Below are positions 1 through 7,418 of a stretch of DNA of 15,331 bases, piece by piece. The number at the start of each line of letters is the position of its first letter. Positions within the stretch are counted from its first letter, which is position 1. The stretch comes from an uncultured Eubacteriales bacterium. Its GTDB lineage: Bacteria > Bacillota_A > Clostridia > Oscillospirales > CAG-272. The stretch spans positions 1-15,331 of the forward strand of contig USTB01000004.1 of assembly GCA_900557635.1 (NCBI GenBank), in the 5' to 3' direction. Under the pieces are notes generated by a model. That model did not search any database and had not been told where the DNA came from. It was given only the letters and a program-made list of their open reading frames with translations. Position numbers and translations under genes: made by a program.

Positions 1-222
1 ACAGACACAAAGGACCGGTTCATTCGGCAGACGTCCGTCGGCAGAGAGAAGGGAGGAAAAGCGGAAGAAAGCGAGAAGCGCCGACGGAGGACGAAGAGCA
101 AAAACGGAAGGCTTTACTGTGTCATTTGCGCAAACAGGTGTGCCATGCGTGGATGATGCGGGGAAGCCGAAAAAACGGAGGTACCGGCAAGGTGTAAAAA
201 CGAAGAGGGATGGTACAAAGCG
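1..222. other. Leader region with no supported gene
   Basis: This stretch is rich in purines and in short GAA/AAG/CGG runs. All three forward frames stay open from the window edge for a while (frame 1 to a TGA at 154-156, frame 3 to a TAA near 194-196, frame 2 into spoIIE). None gives a peptide I recognise; they are arginine- and lysine-rich low-complexity translations. I see no clear sigma-A promoter, terminator hairpin or RNA gene. It probably holds the end of an upstream intergenic region plus the spoIIE leader. A C-terminal tail of a gene starting outside the window cannot be excluded. Confidence 0.4.
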
Positions 223-2631
223 ATGGAAAAACGGGAACAGGTCAAGCAGACGCCCGCAGGCGGCGCGGCGTGGCGCGAGGTGATACGGGATCGGTGGCGG
301 AAGTACATAGAGATATATCTGCCGCCCGCCGCGCGGGAACGGCTGGACAGCGGAGGGCGAAAATCGATCCTGCGCATTCTGCGGGGAATCGGCATGGGGC
401 TGTATGCCTTTCTTTTGTCCTGCGCACCCTTCCCGTTCGGACCGTCGCCGCTCGGACAGGCAGTCCTGTGCGCGACATCGGAATCGGTGCCGTATGTATA
501 TGTAGGCATTCTGCTGTCGCTTCTGCGGCAGGCGGGAGACGGCATGACGGGACTTTTGGAAGCGTCTGCGTTGCTCATCTGTCGGATGGGAATCGGATTT
601 TTCCTGTCGGCGTCCTCGGGAGAAGGGAAATTGAGGCTGTTTCGGGAGGGACTTCTCTTCCGTCTCGGTGCGGGTGCGGCGGTGAGCTTCCTGTTCGGAC
701 TTTTGCGCGTGGTGCAGAGCGGCTTTCTGTATTATGACATCTTCGGCGCGCTGACCATGGTGTTCGGCGTTCCGCTGGCGGCATGGCTGTTCCACAGCGC
801 ACGGCACACGGCGAACGCGGAATCCTCCCTGCGCGAGGCGGGAATCAACGCATGTCTGGCGGCGGGTATTTATGCTCTGCGCGCGTTTGAGGTGGGCGCG
901 GTGTCGTTTGCCGTGCCCGCGTCCTTCCTTGTGACCCTGTACATCGCCCAGAACGGCGGTATGCTTCGCGGGTGCTTCACGGGCTTGGTGTGCGGCTTGG
1001 CGAGCGCACCGGAAATGGGCGCGGTCATGGCGCTGGCAGGCATTTGCGCCGGACTGTTCCGAAACACCAGCAGGAGCGCGTCGGTCACGGCGGCGGCAGT
1101 CATCACGGTGATCGGCGGGGCATACGCGCGCGGCTGGCAGGCACTGCGGGTGCTGATCCCCGAGACCGTGATTCCGACCATGATCTTTTTGCCCCTGATG
1201 CAGTTCGGACTGCTGCCGCGTTCCCGCCTGTTCGGCGGCACGGACGCACGCGTGCAGGGAAGGGAGGCACAACTCACGACACGCAGGGCGCAAAGGACGA
1301 CGGGACAGCTTCGGGCACTTTCGGGTGCGCTGGAATCGCTTTCGGACGTGTTCTTCAATTTGTCCGACAAGCTGCGCAGACCCGGCATTTACGGTGTGCG
1401 TCGTCGGTGCTATGCGGAGTTTGAGGATCACTGCAATGGATGCCCCCTGCGCAGCAAGTGCCATGATGCGCCCGATTCGCGCGTGCCCGACGCGGTGGAG
1501 GACATTGCGCGCGTCCTGCAGAAGCAGGAAAAGCTGACGGCGGACGATCTGCCGGACTGGATGCGGTCGGGCTGTCCGCGCGCCATGGTGATCTTAGCCT
1601 CCCTGAACCTCGGGATCGCCGACCTGCGGGAGGATCTGCGGGTGCGGGACAAGACGGGGATCGTGGCAATGGACTACGAATCGCTTTCCCACTTGGTGGA
1701 GGATGCGGCGGACGAGGATCCCGATCTGACCTACGATGCCGCATGCAGTGAAAAGGTTCTGCACGCCGCGGAATATCTGGATCTGGGCATCGATTCGGCG
1801 GCGGTATACGGCAAGCGGCGCAAGACCCTGATCTGCGGCGGCGTGGATCTGGGAGCGTTTCGGATGGGAGCGGATGCCCTGCGCGATTCCATGAACCGCC
1901 TGTGCGAAACAAACTTCGACGTGCCGTCCTTCCAAATGGAAAACGCCGACGGGCGGGGACCGTCATACGTGACCATGACCATGCAGTCGGCGCGGCGATT
2001 CTCGGTGGAGAGCGCCTGCGCGGGGCGCGCCACCCCCGAGGAGACCGTGAACGGCGACAACCTCATTACCTTTGAAAACGAGGACGATTATTTCTACACC
2101 CTGCTCAGCGACGGCATGGGAACGGGGCGGGAAGCGGCGCTGACCTCGCGCATCTGCGGGGTGTTCATGGAGAAGATGCTCCGCGCCACCACGCGCAAGG
2201 ACATCGTTCTGCAAATGCTCAACGGTGTGATCCGCACCAAGGGCATGGAGTGCTTTGCCACGGTGGATCTTTTGGAGGTGGATCTGATCACGGGCGCGGC
2301 ATCCTTCATCAAGGGCGGCGCGGCGCCGTCATACGTTCTGCGGGACGGAAGCCTGTTCAAGATCGCGTCCAACACCATGCCCATCGGCATCACAAAGGAG
2401 ATGAACGCAGAGGAGGTGCGCTTCACGCTGGAGGAAGGCGACGTGGTGGTGATGGCAAGCGACGGCATTGCGCAGTCCTTTGAGGACGGCATCTGGCTGG
2501 TCGATCTGCTCAGCGACGGGGTGGACAGCGATCTGCACGCAACGGCGGAGAAGATCATGGAGGCGGCGCGCCGTCACCGTCCCGATGCGGATGATATGAG
2601 CGTGGGACTGATCCGAATGCATGCGGCATAG
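223..2631 (+). CDS. spoIIE: Stage II sporulation protein E (SpoIIE), membrane PP2C-type serine phosphatase
   Basis: The product is 802 aa, close to the usual 800-830 aa of SpoIIE. Residues about 45-335 are a run of hydrophobic segments, matching the polytopic membrane domain. A central soluble region follows, with a cysteine cluster C396-x7-C404-x2-C407-x5-C413. From about residue 600 to the end is a PP2C phosphatase domain with the metal-binding aspartates visible in LSDGMGTG (D630), ASDGIAQ (D747) and ADDMSV (D790/D791). In the known family, SpoIIE sits at the polar septum and dephosphorylates SpoIIAA, which activates sigma-F in the forespore. The ATG at 223 has only a distant AGAGGGA (204-210), so its ribosome site is imperfect, but no better in-frame start is visible. 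The gene appears monocistronic, with a hairpin terminator about 80 bases downstream. Its presence argues for an endospore-forming lineage. Confidence 0.95.
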   Translation: MEKREQVKQTPAGGAAWREVIRDRWRKYIEIYLPPAARERLDSGGRKSILRILRGIGMGLYAFLLSCAPFPFGPSPLGQAVLCATSESVPYVYVGILLSLLRQAGDGMTGLLEASALLICRMGIGFFLSASSGEGKLRLFREGLLFRLGAGAAVSFLFGLLRVVQSGFLYYDIFGALTMVFGVPLAAWLFHSARHTANAESSLREAGINACLAAGIYALRAFEVGAVSFAVPASFLVTLYIAQNGGMLRGCFTGLVCGLASAPEMGAVMALAGICAGLFRNTSRSASVTAAAVITVIGGAYARGWQALRVLIPETVIPTMIFLPLMQFGLLPRSRLFGGTDARVQGREAQLTTRRAQRTTGQLRALSGALESLSDVFFNLSDKLRRPGIYGVRRRCYAEFEDHCNGCPLRSKCHDAPDSRVPDAVEDIARVLQKQEKLTADDLPDWMRSGCPRAMVILASLNLGIADLREDLRVRDKTGIVAMDYESLSHLVEDAADEDPDLTYDAACSEKVLHAAEYLDLGIDSAAVYGKRRKTLICGGVDLGAFRMGADALRDSMNRLCETNFDVPSFQMENADGRGPSYVTMTMQSARRFSVESACAGRATPEETVNGDNLITFENEDDYFYTLLSDGMGTGREAALTSRICGVFMEKMLRATTRKDIVLQMLNGVIRTKGMECFATVDLLEVDLITGAASFIKGGAAPSYVLRDGSLFKIASNTMPIGITKEMNAEEVRFTLEEGDVVVMASDGIAQSFEDGIWLVDLLSDGVDSDLHATAEKIMEAARRHRPDADDMSVGLIRMHAA

Positions 2632-2707
2632 CGTATTGTGCCGCGTATGCATGCGGTAAATGCATAAAAATAGCGGAAAGGAGTGCGGAAAAAAGGAAAA
2701 CTGCGGC

Positions 2708-2757
2708 AAAGCACCGATGTCACGGCTCCGATGAGGGGGCGTGCGCATCGGTGTTTT
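2708..2757 (+). terminator. Probable terminator after spoIIE
   Basis: AAAGCACCGATG (2708-2719) pairs with CATCGGTGTTTT (2746-2757) over 12 positions including one G-T pair. A 26-base loop separates the arms, and CACG/CGTG inside it can pair further. The T-run closes the right arm. It lies between spoIIE and the next promoter, as expected for a transcription stop. Confidence 0.7.
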
Positions 2758-2827
2758 CGTCATTTTATATGAGGGACGGGACCTTGGAGGCGTTCGGAAT
2801 CGGCAGAAGATAAAAAATACAAATTAG

Positions 2828-2843
2828 TGCATAAAATTACGCA
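2828..2843. promoter_or_regulatory. Imperfect palindrome upstream of the promoter, possible ArgR site
   Basis: TGCATAAAATTACGCA is an AT-rich imperfect palindrome directly upstream of the -35 box. It resembles the ARG box (TGAATAWWWATTCA) only partly, about 10 of 14 positions. ArgR/AhrC operators usually occur in pairs, and a better match lies at 2903-2916. This is inference from similarity and context. Confidence 0.35.
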
Positions 2844-2850
2844 AAAGTGC

Positions 2851-2879
2851 TTGACAAATCCCTTTTGTTCATGTATAAT
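2851..2879 (+). promoter_or_regulatory. Consensus sigma-A promoter of the amino acid ABC transporter operon
   Basis: TTGACA at 2851-2856 and TATAAT at 2874-2879 are separated by exactly 17 bases, a perfect match to the housekeeping consensus. The surrounding DNA is AT-rich, unlike the coding regions. Transcription would start near 2886, giving a leader of about 45 bases before the lipoprotein start at 2930. A promoter this strong normally needs a repressor; ArgR-box-like sequences lie on both sides. Confidence 0.9.
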
Positions 2880-2902
2880 CACTGCATAATCAAACGAAAT
2901 CA

Positions 2903-2916
2903 AGAATATTTATGCA
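2903..2916. promoter_or_regulatory. Candidate ArgR/AhrC operator (ARG box)
   Basis: AGAATATTTATGCA matches the ARG-box core TGAATAWWWATTCA at 12 of 14 positions. It lies just after the predicted transcription start, where a bound hexameric repressor would block the promoter at 2851-2879. The neighbouring transporter and argF-carAB genes fit arginine-responsive control. No argR gene is present in the window, so this remains a prediction. Confidence 0.45.
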
Positions 2917-2929
2917 GAGGTACACCGTC

Positions 2930-3730
2930 ATGAAAAAATGGATCGCACTGGTATTGTGTTTTGCAACACTGCTCGCCTCCGCCGCCCTCCTTTCGGGCTG
3001 CGGCTCCAAGAAAAAAACGCCCGACACCATTAAAAAGGCGGGCGAGCTGGTCATTGCCACCAGTCCCGATTTTCCGCCCTTTGAATCGCTGGACGGCAAC
3101 GGAAACGTGGTCGGTATCGAGATCGACATTCTCAACATTGTGTGTGAGAAGCTGGGCGTGACCTTGAAAATTTCCCAAATGGACTTCGATTCGGTGCTTC
3201 CCGGCGTACAGGCAGACAAATATGACCTGGGTGCATCGGGCATCACGGTGAACGAGAAGCGGAAGAAGAATGTGCTCTTTACCGATGCTTACTGCCTTGC
3301 CGCACAGGCGATTGTGGTGAACGAGGGCAGTTCCATTCAGTCCAAAGCCGATCTTGCAGGAAAGTCGGTCGCCGTACAGACGGGCACCACGGCGGAGTCC
3401 TACTGCATGGAAAACGGATATGACGTCAAGTCCTTTACGGCAAACAACGACGCGCAGTCGGCATTGCAGTCCGGCAAGGTGGATGCGTGGGTCATCGACG
3501 ATCTGACCGCCGCCGACATGGTGAAGGTCAACAATGCGGGCGACGGCGCAAAGCTTGTGATACTGAACGAGGTCATGACCACCGAGCCGTATGCCTTTGC
3601 TCTTTCCTTCGGCAGTGAGGAGCTGGTCGCCGAGATCAATTCCATTCTCGCCGATCTGCAGTCGCAGGGGAAGATCAAGGAGATTTTCGAGAAGTACGAC
3701 GCACCGTTTACCGCGCCCGATCAGAAATAA
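2930..3730 (+). CDS. Polar amino acid ABC transporter, substrate-binding lipoprotein
   Basis: The product is 266 aa of the family 3 extracellular solute-binding proteins (SBP_bac_3). It begins with a lipoprotein signal peptide: MKKW, a hydrophobic core, then LSGC with the lipidated cysteine at residue 24. The mature protein has the PDFPPFESLD opening typical of amino acid binders. R111, in the NEKRKK segment, is in the position that usually grips the substrate carboxylate. D190, in WVIDD, is in the position that usually binds its amino group. I prefer the ATG at 2930 over the in-frame ATG at 2912: AGAGG lies about 10 bases upstream of 2930, and the longer form would put extra residues before the signal peptide. 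It is the first gene of a transporter operon. Substrate is not readable from sequence; the neighbours suggest arginine, ornithine or another basic or polar amino acid. Confidence 0.93.
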   Translation: MKKWIALVLCFATLLASAALLSGCGSKKKTPDTIKKAGELVIATSPDFPPFESLDGNGNVVGIEIDILNIVCEKLGVTLKISQMDFDSVLPGVQADKYDLGASGITVNEKRKKNVLFTDAYCLAAQAIVVNEGSSIQSKADLAGKSVAVQTGTTAESYCMENGYDVKSFTANNDAQSALQSGKVDAWVIDDLTAADMVKVNNAGDGAKLVILNEVMTTEPYAFALSFGSEELVAEINSILADLQSQGKIKEIFEKYDAPFTAPDQK

Positions 3731-3734
3731 TCAT

Positions 3735-3793
3735 GCAGGAAAAACGGGGGTTATCGCATCGCAATACACGGTGCGGCGCCCCCTTTTCCCTGC
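3735..3793 (+). promoter_or_regulatory. Long intercistronic hairpin between binding protein and permease
   Basis: The 81-base gap folds as an extended imperfect hairpin. GCAGG (3735-3739) pairs with CCTGC (3789-3793), AAAA (3741-3744) with TTTT (3784-3787), GGGGG (3746-3750) with CCCCC (3779-3783), and CGCATCG (3755-3761) with CGGTGCG (3769-3775) around a 7-base loop. The G5/C5 stem followed by T4 looks like a leaky terminator. In many ABC operons such elements raise binding-protein mRNA over permease mRNA; that role is inferred here. Confidence 0.65.
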
Positions 3794-3811
3794 TTTACGG
3801 AGGAGAAACCG

Positions 3812-4498
3812 TTGGAAGCATGGCTGAGTAAATTATATGAAACCTTCATCGAGACCGGGTATTACAAAATGATGCTCGAGGGCTTCGCAAATACCATCAT
3901 CATCACGCTGGGCGCACTGTGCATCGGCGTGCTGATCGGCACGGTGATCGCCGTGACCAAGTATTTCTGCGAGGACATACCGGCGCTCCGTCCCCTGTGC
4001 ATTTTGTGCGATTGCTATGTTACGGCGATCCGGGGCATTCCGGTGGTGGTGCTGCTCCTGATCTTCTTTTTCATCATTATGAAATCGGCGGACGGCATGA
4101 GCGTGGGCATCCTGACCTTCGGCATCAACTCGGGTGCGTATATGGCGGAGCTGATCCGCGGCGGCATCAACGCGGTGGATCGCGGACAGATGGAGGCGGG
4201 ACGCAGTCTCGGCATGTCCAAATTGCAGGCAATGCGCCGCATCATTTTCCCGCAGGCACTGCGGTACATTCTGCCCGCCATCGGCAACGAGCTGATCTCC
4301 CTGCTCAAGGAGACCTCGGTTGCAGGGTATGTCGCTGTGGTCGATCTGACCCGCGCGGGCAACCTGGTGCGGAACAATACCTATGACGCGGTGAACCCTC
4401 TGCTCACCGTGGCGATCACCTATCTGGCGTTGGTGGTCATTCTGACCCGCCTTTTGGGTATGTTTGAAAGGAGGCTGGCACGCCGTGATCAGCGTTAA
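3812..4498 (+). CDS. Polar amino acid ABC transporter, permease
   Basis: The product is 228 aa, the usual size for the HisM/GlnP permease family, with about five hydrophobic membrane segments. The conserved cytoplasmic EAA loop that docks on the ATPase is seen at about residues 128-150 ([16 protein letters not shown] followed by IIFPQAL). The start is a TTG at 3812, supported by GGAGGAG at 3799-3805 six bases upstream; no ATG near the N terminus has a comparable site. The gene follows the hairpin downstream of the binding protein, and its last 14 bases overlap the ATPase gene. Only one permease gene is present, so the transporter probably uses a permease homodimer. The product resides in the cytoplasmic membrane. 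Confidence 0.93.
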   Translation: MEAWLSKLYETFIETGYYKMMLEGFANTIIITLGALCIGVLIGTVIAVTKYFCEDIPALRPLCILCDCYVTAIRGIPVVVLLLIFFFIIMKSADGMSVGILTFGINSGAYMAELIRGGINAVDRGQMEAGRSLGMSKLQAMRRIIFPQALRYILPAIGNELISLLKETSVAGYVAVVDLTRAGNLVRNNTYDAVNPLLTVAITYLALVVILTRLLGMFERRLARRDQR

Positions 4499-5207
4499 CG
4501 ATTTGAAAAAGGACTTTCGCGGGATGGAGGTGCTTCGCGGCATCTCGGTGGAGATCGACCGCGGGGACGTGGTGTGCATCATCGGACCGTCCGGCTCGGG
4601 CAAGTCCACGTTTTTGCGGTGCCTGAATCTTTTGGAGAAGCCGTCGGGCGGGCAGATTCTGTTCGAGGGCGACGATCTCACCGATAAAAAGGTGGATATC
4701 AACCTGCATCGGCAGAAGATGGGCATGGTGTTCCAGCAGTTCAACCTGTTTCCGCACATGACCGTGTTGCAGAATCTGACCTGCGCGCCCATGATGCTCA
4801 AAAAGACCCCGCGCGCCGAGGCGGAGCAAAAGGCGATGCAGCTTTTGGAGCGGGTGGGTCTGGCGGATCGCGCCGCGTCCTACCCGGGTCAGCTCTCGGG
4901 CGGACAGAAACAGCGGGTGGCGATCTGCCGCGCCCTGTGCATGGAGCCTGACGTGATGCTCTTTGACGAGCCGACGTCGGCGCTCGACCCCGAAATGGTG
5001 GGCGAGGTGCTGGACGTGATGAAGGAGCTGGCGCATGCGGGTATGACCATGGTGGTGGTAACCCACGAAATGGGCTTTGCGCGGGAGGTTGCGAACCGCA
5101 TCCTCTTCCTTTCGGACGGCGTGATCGCCGAGGAAGGAACGCCCGCTCAGATTTTCGGAAATCCGCAGACCGATCGTCTGCAATCGTTTTTGGCAAAGGT
5201 GCTGTAA
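4485..5207 (+). CDS. Polar amino acid ABC transporter, ATP-binding protein
   Basis: The product is 240 aa, of the GlnQ/HisP family that powers polar amino acid import. The motifs are all intact: Walker [10 protein letters not shown] (residues 34-42), signature LSGGQ (137-141), Walker B MLFDE with D161 and catalytic E162, and the switch histidine H194 in THEMGFA. A longer reading from TTG 4464 is open, but AAGGAGG (4468-4474) sits 10 bases before GTG 4485, so GTG 4485 is the likely start. It overlaps the permease by 14 bases, suggesting translational coupling. Members of this family often carry arginine, glutamine, histidine or cystine; the substrate cannot be told from the ATPase. Confidence 0.95.
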   Translation: MISVNDLKKDFRGMEVLRGISVEIDRGDVVCIIGPSGSGKSTFLRCLNLLEKPSGGQILFEGDDLTDKKVDINLHRQKMGMVFQQFNLFPHMTVLQNLTCAPMMLKKTPRAEAEQKAMQLLERVGLADRAASYPGQLSGGQKQRVAICRALCMEPDVMLFDEPTSALDPEMVGEVLDVMKELAHAGMTMVVVTHEMGFAREVANRILFLSDGVIAEEGTPAQIFGNPQTDRLQSFLAKVL

Positions 5208-5245
5208 AGGCACCTGTCAAAATGCGCGAATGCGTGAAAAAAGGT

Positions 5246-5288
5246 GCGAAAAAACGCGAAAATGTACGGAACAGTCGCGTTTTTTCGC
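5246..5288. terminator. A/T-tract hairpin between transporter operon and argF, probable two-way terminator
   Basis: GCGAAAAAACGCGA (5246-5259) and TCGCGTTTTTTCGC (5275-5288) are perfect reverse complements of 14 bases with a 15-base loop. The CGCGA/TCGCG core followed by six Ts is a good intrinsic terminator on the + strand, and the A6 tract makes it look the same on the other strand. It lies 39 bases after the ATPase stop and 52 bases before argF. It either ends the transporter transcript or acts as an attenuator before argF. Confidence 0.7.
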
Positions 5289-5292
5289 GCGA

Positions 5293-5322
5293 TTGTAAGA
5301 AAGTATTGTCGATCAGTATGAC
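5293..5322 (+). promoter_or_regulatory. Weak candidate promoter for argF-carAB
   Basis: TTGTAA (5293-5298) and TATGAC (5317-5322) are 18 bases apart and each match the consensus at four of six positions. They fall between the hairpin at 5246-5288 and argF, where a promoter would be needed if the hairpin terminates fully. The match is weak, so read-through from the transporter promoter is an alternative. Confidence 0.3.
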
Positions 5323-5340
5323 AGAAGAGGGGAAAATGTG

Positions 5341-6339
5341 ATGTCGTTACAGGGTAAGGATTTTTTGAAGCTCCTGGATTTTACGCCGGAGGAGATCTCC
5401 GGTCTGCTTTCGCTTGCCGCCGCGCTGAAGGCGAAGAAAAAGGCGGGCGAGCCGCATCGGCTGTGCGAGGGGAAGAACATTGCGCTGATCTTTGAAAAGA
5501 CCAGTACGCGCACCCGCTGCAGTTTTGAGGTCGCCGCGAGGGATCTCGGCATGGGGACGACCTATCTTGACCCCACGGGTTCGCAGATCGGGAAAAAGGA
5601 GAGCATCGCCGACACGGCGCGGGTGCTTTCCGGCATGTTCGACGGGATTGAGTATCGGGGCTACGGGCAAAGGATCGTGGAGGAGCTGGCGGCATATGCG
5701 TCGGTACCCGTGTGGAACGGTCTGACCGACGAATTTCATCCTACGCAGATTTTGGCGGACTTCCTCACGGTACAGGAGCATTTCGGCTCTCTGGGGAACA
5801 TTCATCTGGTCTACATGGGGGACGCGCGCTACAACATGGGCAATTCCCTGATGGTGGGCTGTGCCAAGATGGGCATGCACTTCACCGCTTGCGCGCCCGA
5901 GGCATATTTCCCGAACGCCGCACTGACGGCACAGTGCCGCGAGATCGCGGCACAGACCGGTGCCGTTATTGATTTCTGCACCGATTCGACGAAGGCGGTC
6001 GCCGATGCCGACGTGATCTACACCGACATCTGGGTATCCATGGGCGAGCCTGTCTCGGTGTGGGAGGAGCGCATTGCCGCGCTGTCCCCCTATCAGGTCA
6101 ACGGCGCGCTGATGGCTGCCGCGCCCGCGCATGCGGTCTTTATGCACTGCCTGCCCTCGTATCATAATAAGGAGACAGCCGTCGGACGGGAAATGTGTAA
6201 GCGCTTTGGCAGGGAAGCGATGGAGGTGACCGACGAGGTGTTCGAGAGTCCGCAGTCTCTGGTCTTTGCTGAGGCGGAAAACCGTATGCACACCATTAAG
6301 GCGGTCATGGCGGCGACGCTGGCGGGGGCAGAGGCATGA
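5341..6339 (+). CDS. argF: Ornithine carbamoyltransferase
   Basis: The product is 332 aa, the normal length for this enzyme, which makes citrulline from ornithine and carbamoyl phosphate in the cytoplasm. The carbamoyl phosphate site STRTR is at residues 55-59, HPTQ at 133-136, and the ornithine-side HCLPS loop at 269-273 (HCLP is diagnostic; many homologues have HCLPA). ATG 5341 is preferred because AGAGGGG lies 8 bases upstream; a GTG at 5338 directly before it is an equivalent alternative. The stop overlaps the carA start by four bases (ATGA). Sitting first in an argF-carA-carB set, it points to anabolic use with dedicated carbamoyl phosphate supply. A catabolic role in the arginine deiminase pathway is less likely because no arcA or arcC is seen here. 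Confidence 0.95.
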   Translation: MSLQGKDFLKLLDFTPEEISGLLSLAAALKAKKKAGEPHRLCEGKNIALIFEKTSTRTRCSFEVAARDLGMGTTYLDPTGSQIGKKESIADTARVLSGMFDGIEYRGYGQRIVEELAAYASVPVWNGLTDEFHPTQILADFLTVQEHFGSLGNIHLVYMGDARYNMGNSLMVGCAKMGMHFTACAPEAYFPNAALTAQCREIAAQTGAVIDFCTDSTKAVADADVIYTDIWVSMGEPVSVWEERIAALSPYQVNGALMAAAPAHAVFMHCLPSYHNKETAVGREMCKRFGREAMEVTDEVFESPQSLVFAEAENRMHTIKAVMAATLAGAEA

Positions 6340-7418
6340 GAAAGCGGCGGTATCTTGTTACGGGGGACGGTCAGGTGTTCGAGGGCTATGCCTTCGGCGC
6401 CGACTGCGCGTGCGTGGGAGAGCTGGTCTTTACCACGGGCATGTGCGGCTACATGGAGACCCTGACCGACCCGAGCTATTACGGACAGATCGTGTTACAG
6501 ACCTTCCCCCTCATCGGCAACTACGGCGCGATCCCCGAGGACGCCGAGGGTGCGTGCAGTCTGCGCGGCTATGCGGTGCGCGAGGTGTGCGACCAACCCT
6601 CCAATTTCCGTTGCGGCGGCACGCTCGATGTCTATTTGCGTGAGCAGGGCGTGCCCGGCATCTGCGGTATCGACACCCGACAGCTCACCCGCATTCTTCG
6701 GGAGCACGGGGTTATGAACGCCGCCCTGTGCGACACCCTTCCCGCCGACATGACGGCGATTTGCGGCTATGCGGTGCGCGGCGCGGTGGAGGCGGTCAGC
6801 ATCGGTCAGCCCTATACCGTGCAGGGAAGCGGGAGCCGCTTCCGTGTGGCGCTCATAGACTACGGCGCCAAGAAAAATATCGTGCGCGAGCTGTGCCGCC
6901 GCGGGTGTGACGTGACGGTGCTTCCGTGCACCGCAACGGCGGAAAGCATTTTGGCAGGCGGGTATGACGGTGTCATGCTGTCAAACGGTCCCGGCGATCC
7001 TGCGGAAAACGAGCTTCAGATCGGAGAAATTGCCCGTCTGTTCGGACGTGTTCCCGTGTTCGGCATATGTCTTGGGCATCAGCTCATGGCGCTGTCGCAG
7101 GGCGGCAGGACGGTCAAACTCAAATACGGACATCGCGGCGCCAATCAGCCGGTGCGCGATCTTATGGGTGCGGGAAACCGCACGTATATCACCAGTCAGA
7201 ATCACGGCTATGCCGTGGTGTCGGACAGTATCCCGGAAGGTGTGGGACAGGTGCGCTATGTCAACGCCAACGACGGCACCTGCGAGGGCGTGGACTATCC
7301 CGCGTCCCGCGCGTTTTCCGTGCAGTTCCACCCCGAGGCGTGCGCCGGTCCGCACGATACCACCTTTCTTTTTGACCGATTCTGTGCAATGATGGGAGGC
7401 GAGCCGCTATGCCGCTGA
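6336..7418 (+). CDS. carA: Carbamoyl-phosphate synthase small subunit (glutamine amidotransferase)
   Basis: The product is 360 aa, the usual length. It hydrolyses glutamine and channels ammonia to CarB. The N-terminal CPSase small-chain domain occupies about residues 1-170 ([17 protein letters not shown] is typical). The C-terminal class I amidotransferase domain carries the nucleophile C245 in GICLGHQ and the partners H332 and E334 in FHPEA, so the catalytic triad is complete. The ATG at 6336 overlaps the argF stop by four bases, and its end overlaps the carB start by ten bases. Both overlaps indicate one transcript and coupled translation, giving balanced subunits. Confidence 0.96.
   Translation: MRKRRYLVTGDGQVFEGYAFGADCACVGELVFTTGMCGYMETLTDPSYYGQIVLQTFPLIGNYGAIPEDAEGACSLRGYAVREVCDQPSNFRCGGTLDVYLREQGVPGICGIDTRQLTRILREHGVMNAALCDTLPADMTAICGYAVRGAVEAVSIGQPYTVQGSGSRFRVALIDYGAKKNIVRELCRRGCDVTVLPCTATAESILAGGYDGVMLSNGPGDPAENELQIGEIARLFGRVPVFGICLGHQLMALSQGGRTVKLKYGHRGANQPVRDLMGAGNRTYITSQNHGYAVVSDSIPEGVGQVRYVNANDGTCEGVDYPASRAFSVQFHPEACAGPHDTTFLFDRFCAMMGGEPLCR

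Noticed and set aside
1..156. Open forward frame from the window edge to a TGA at 154
   Set aside because: The translation is low-complexity, Arg/Lys-rich and unrecognised, and the other two forward frames are just as open, so coding is not supported.
2683..2772. 29-codon GTG-initiated frame between spoIIE and the transporter
   Set aside because: The AAAGGAG is directly against the start with no spacing, and the frame runs through the terminator hairpin at 2708-2757.
2912..2929. Upstream ATG of the binding lipoprotein
   Set aside because: It would consume the ribosome site AGAGG as coding sequence and lengthen the signal peptide N-terminus; ATG 2930 gives a standard MKK lipoprotein signal.
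4464..4484. TTG start for the ABC ATPase
   Set aside because: The AAGGAGG that decides the start lies inside this extension, 10 bases before GTG 4485.
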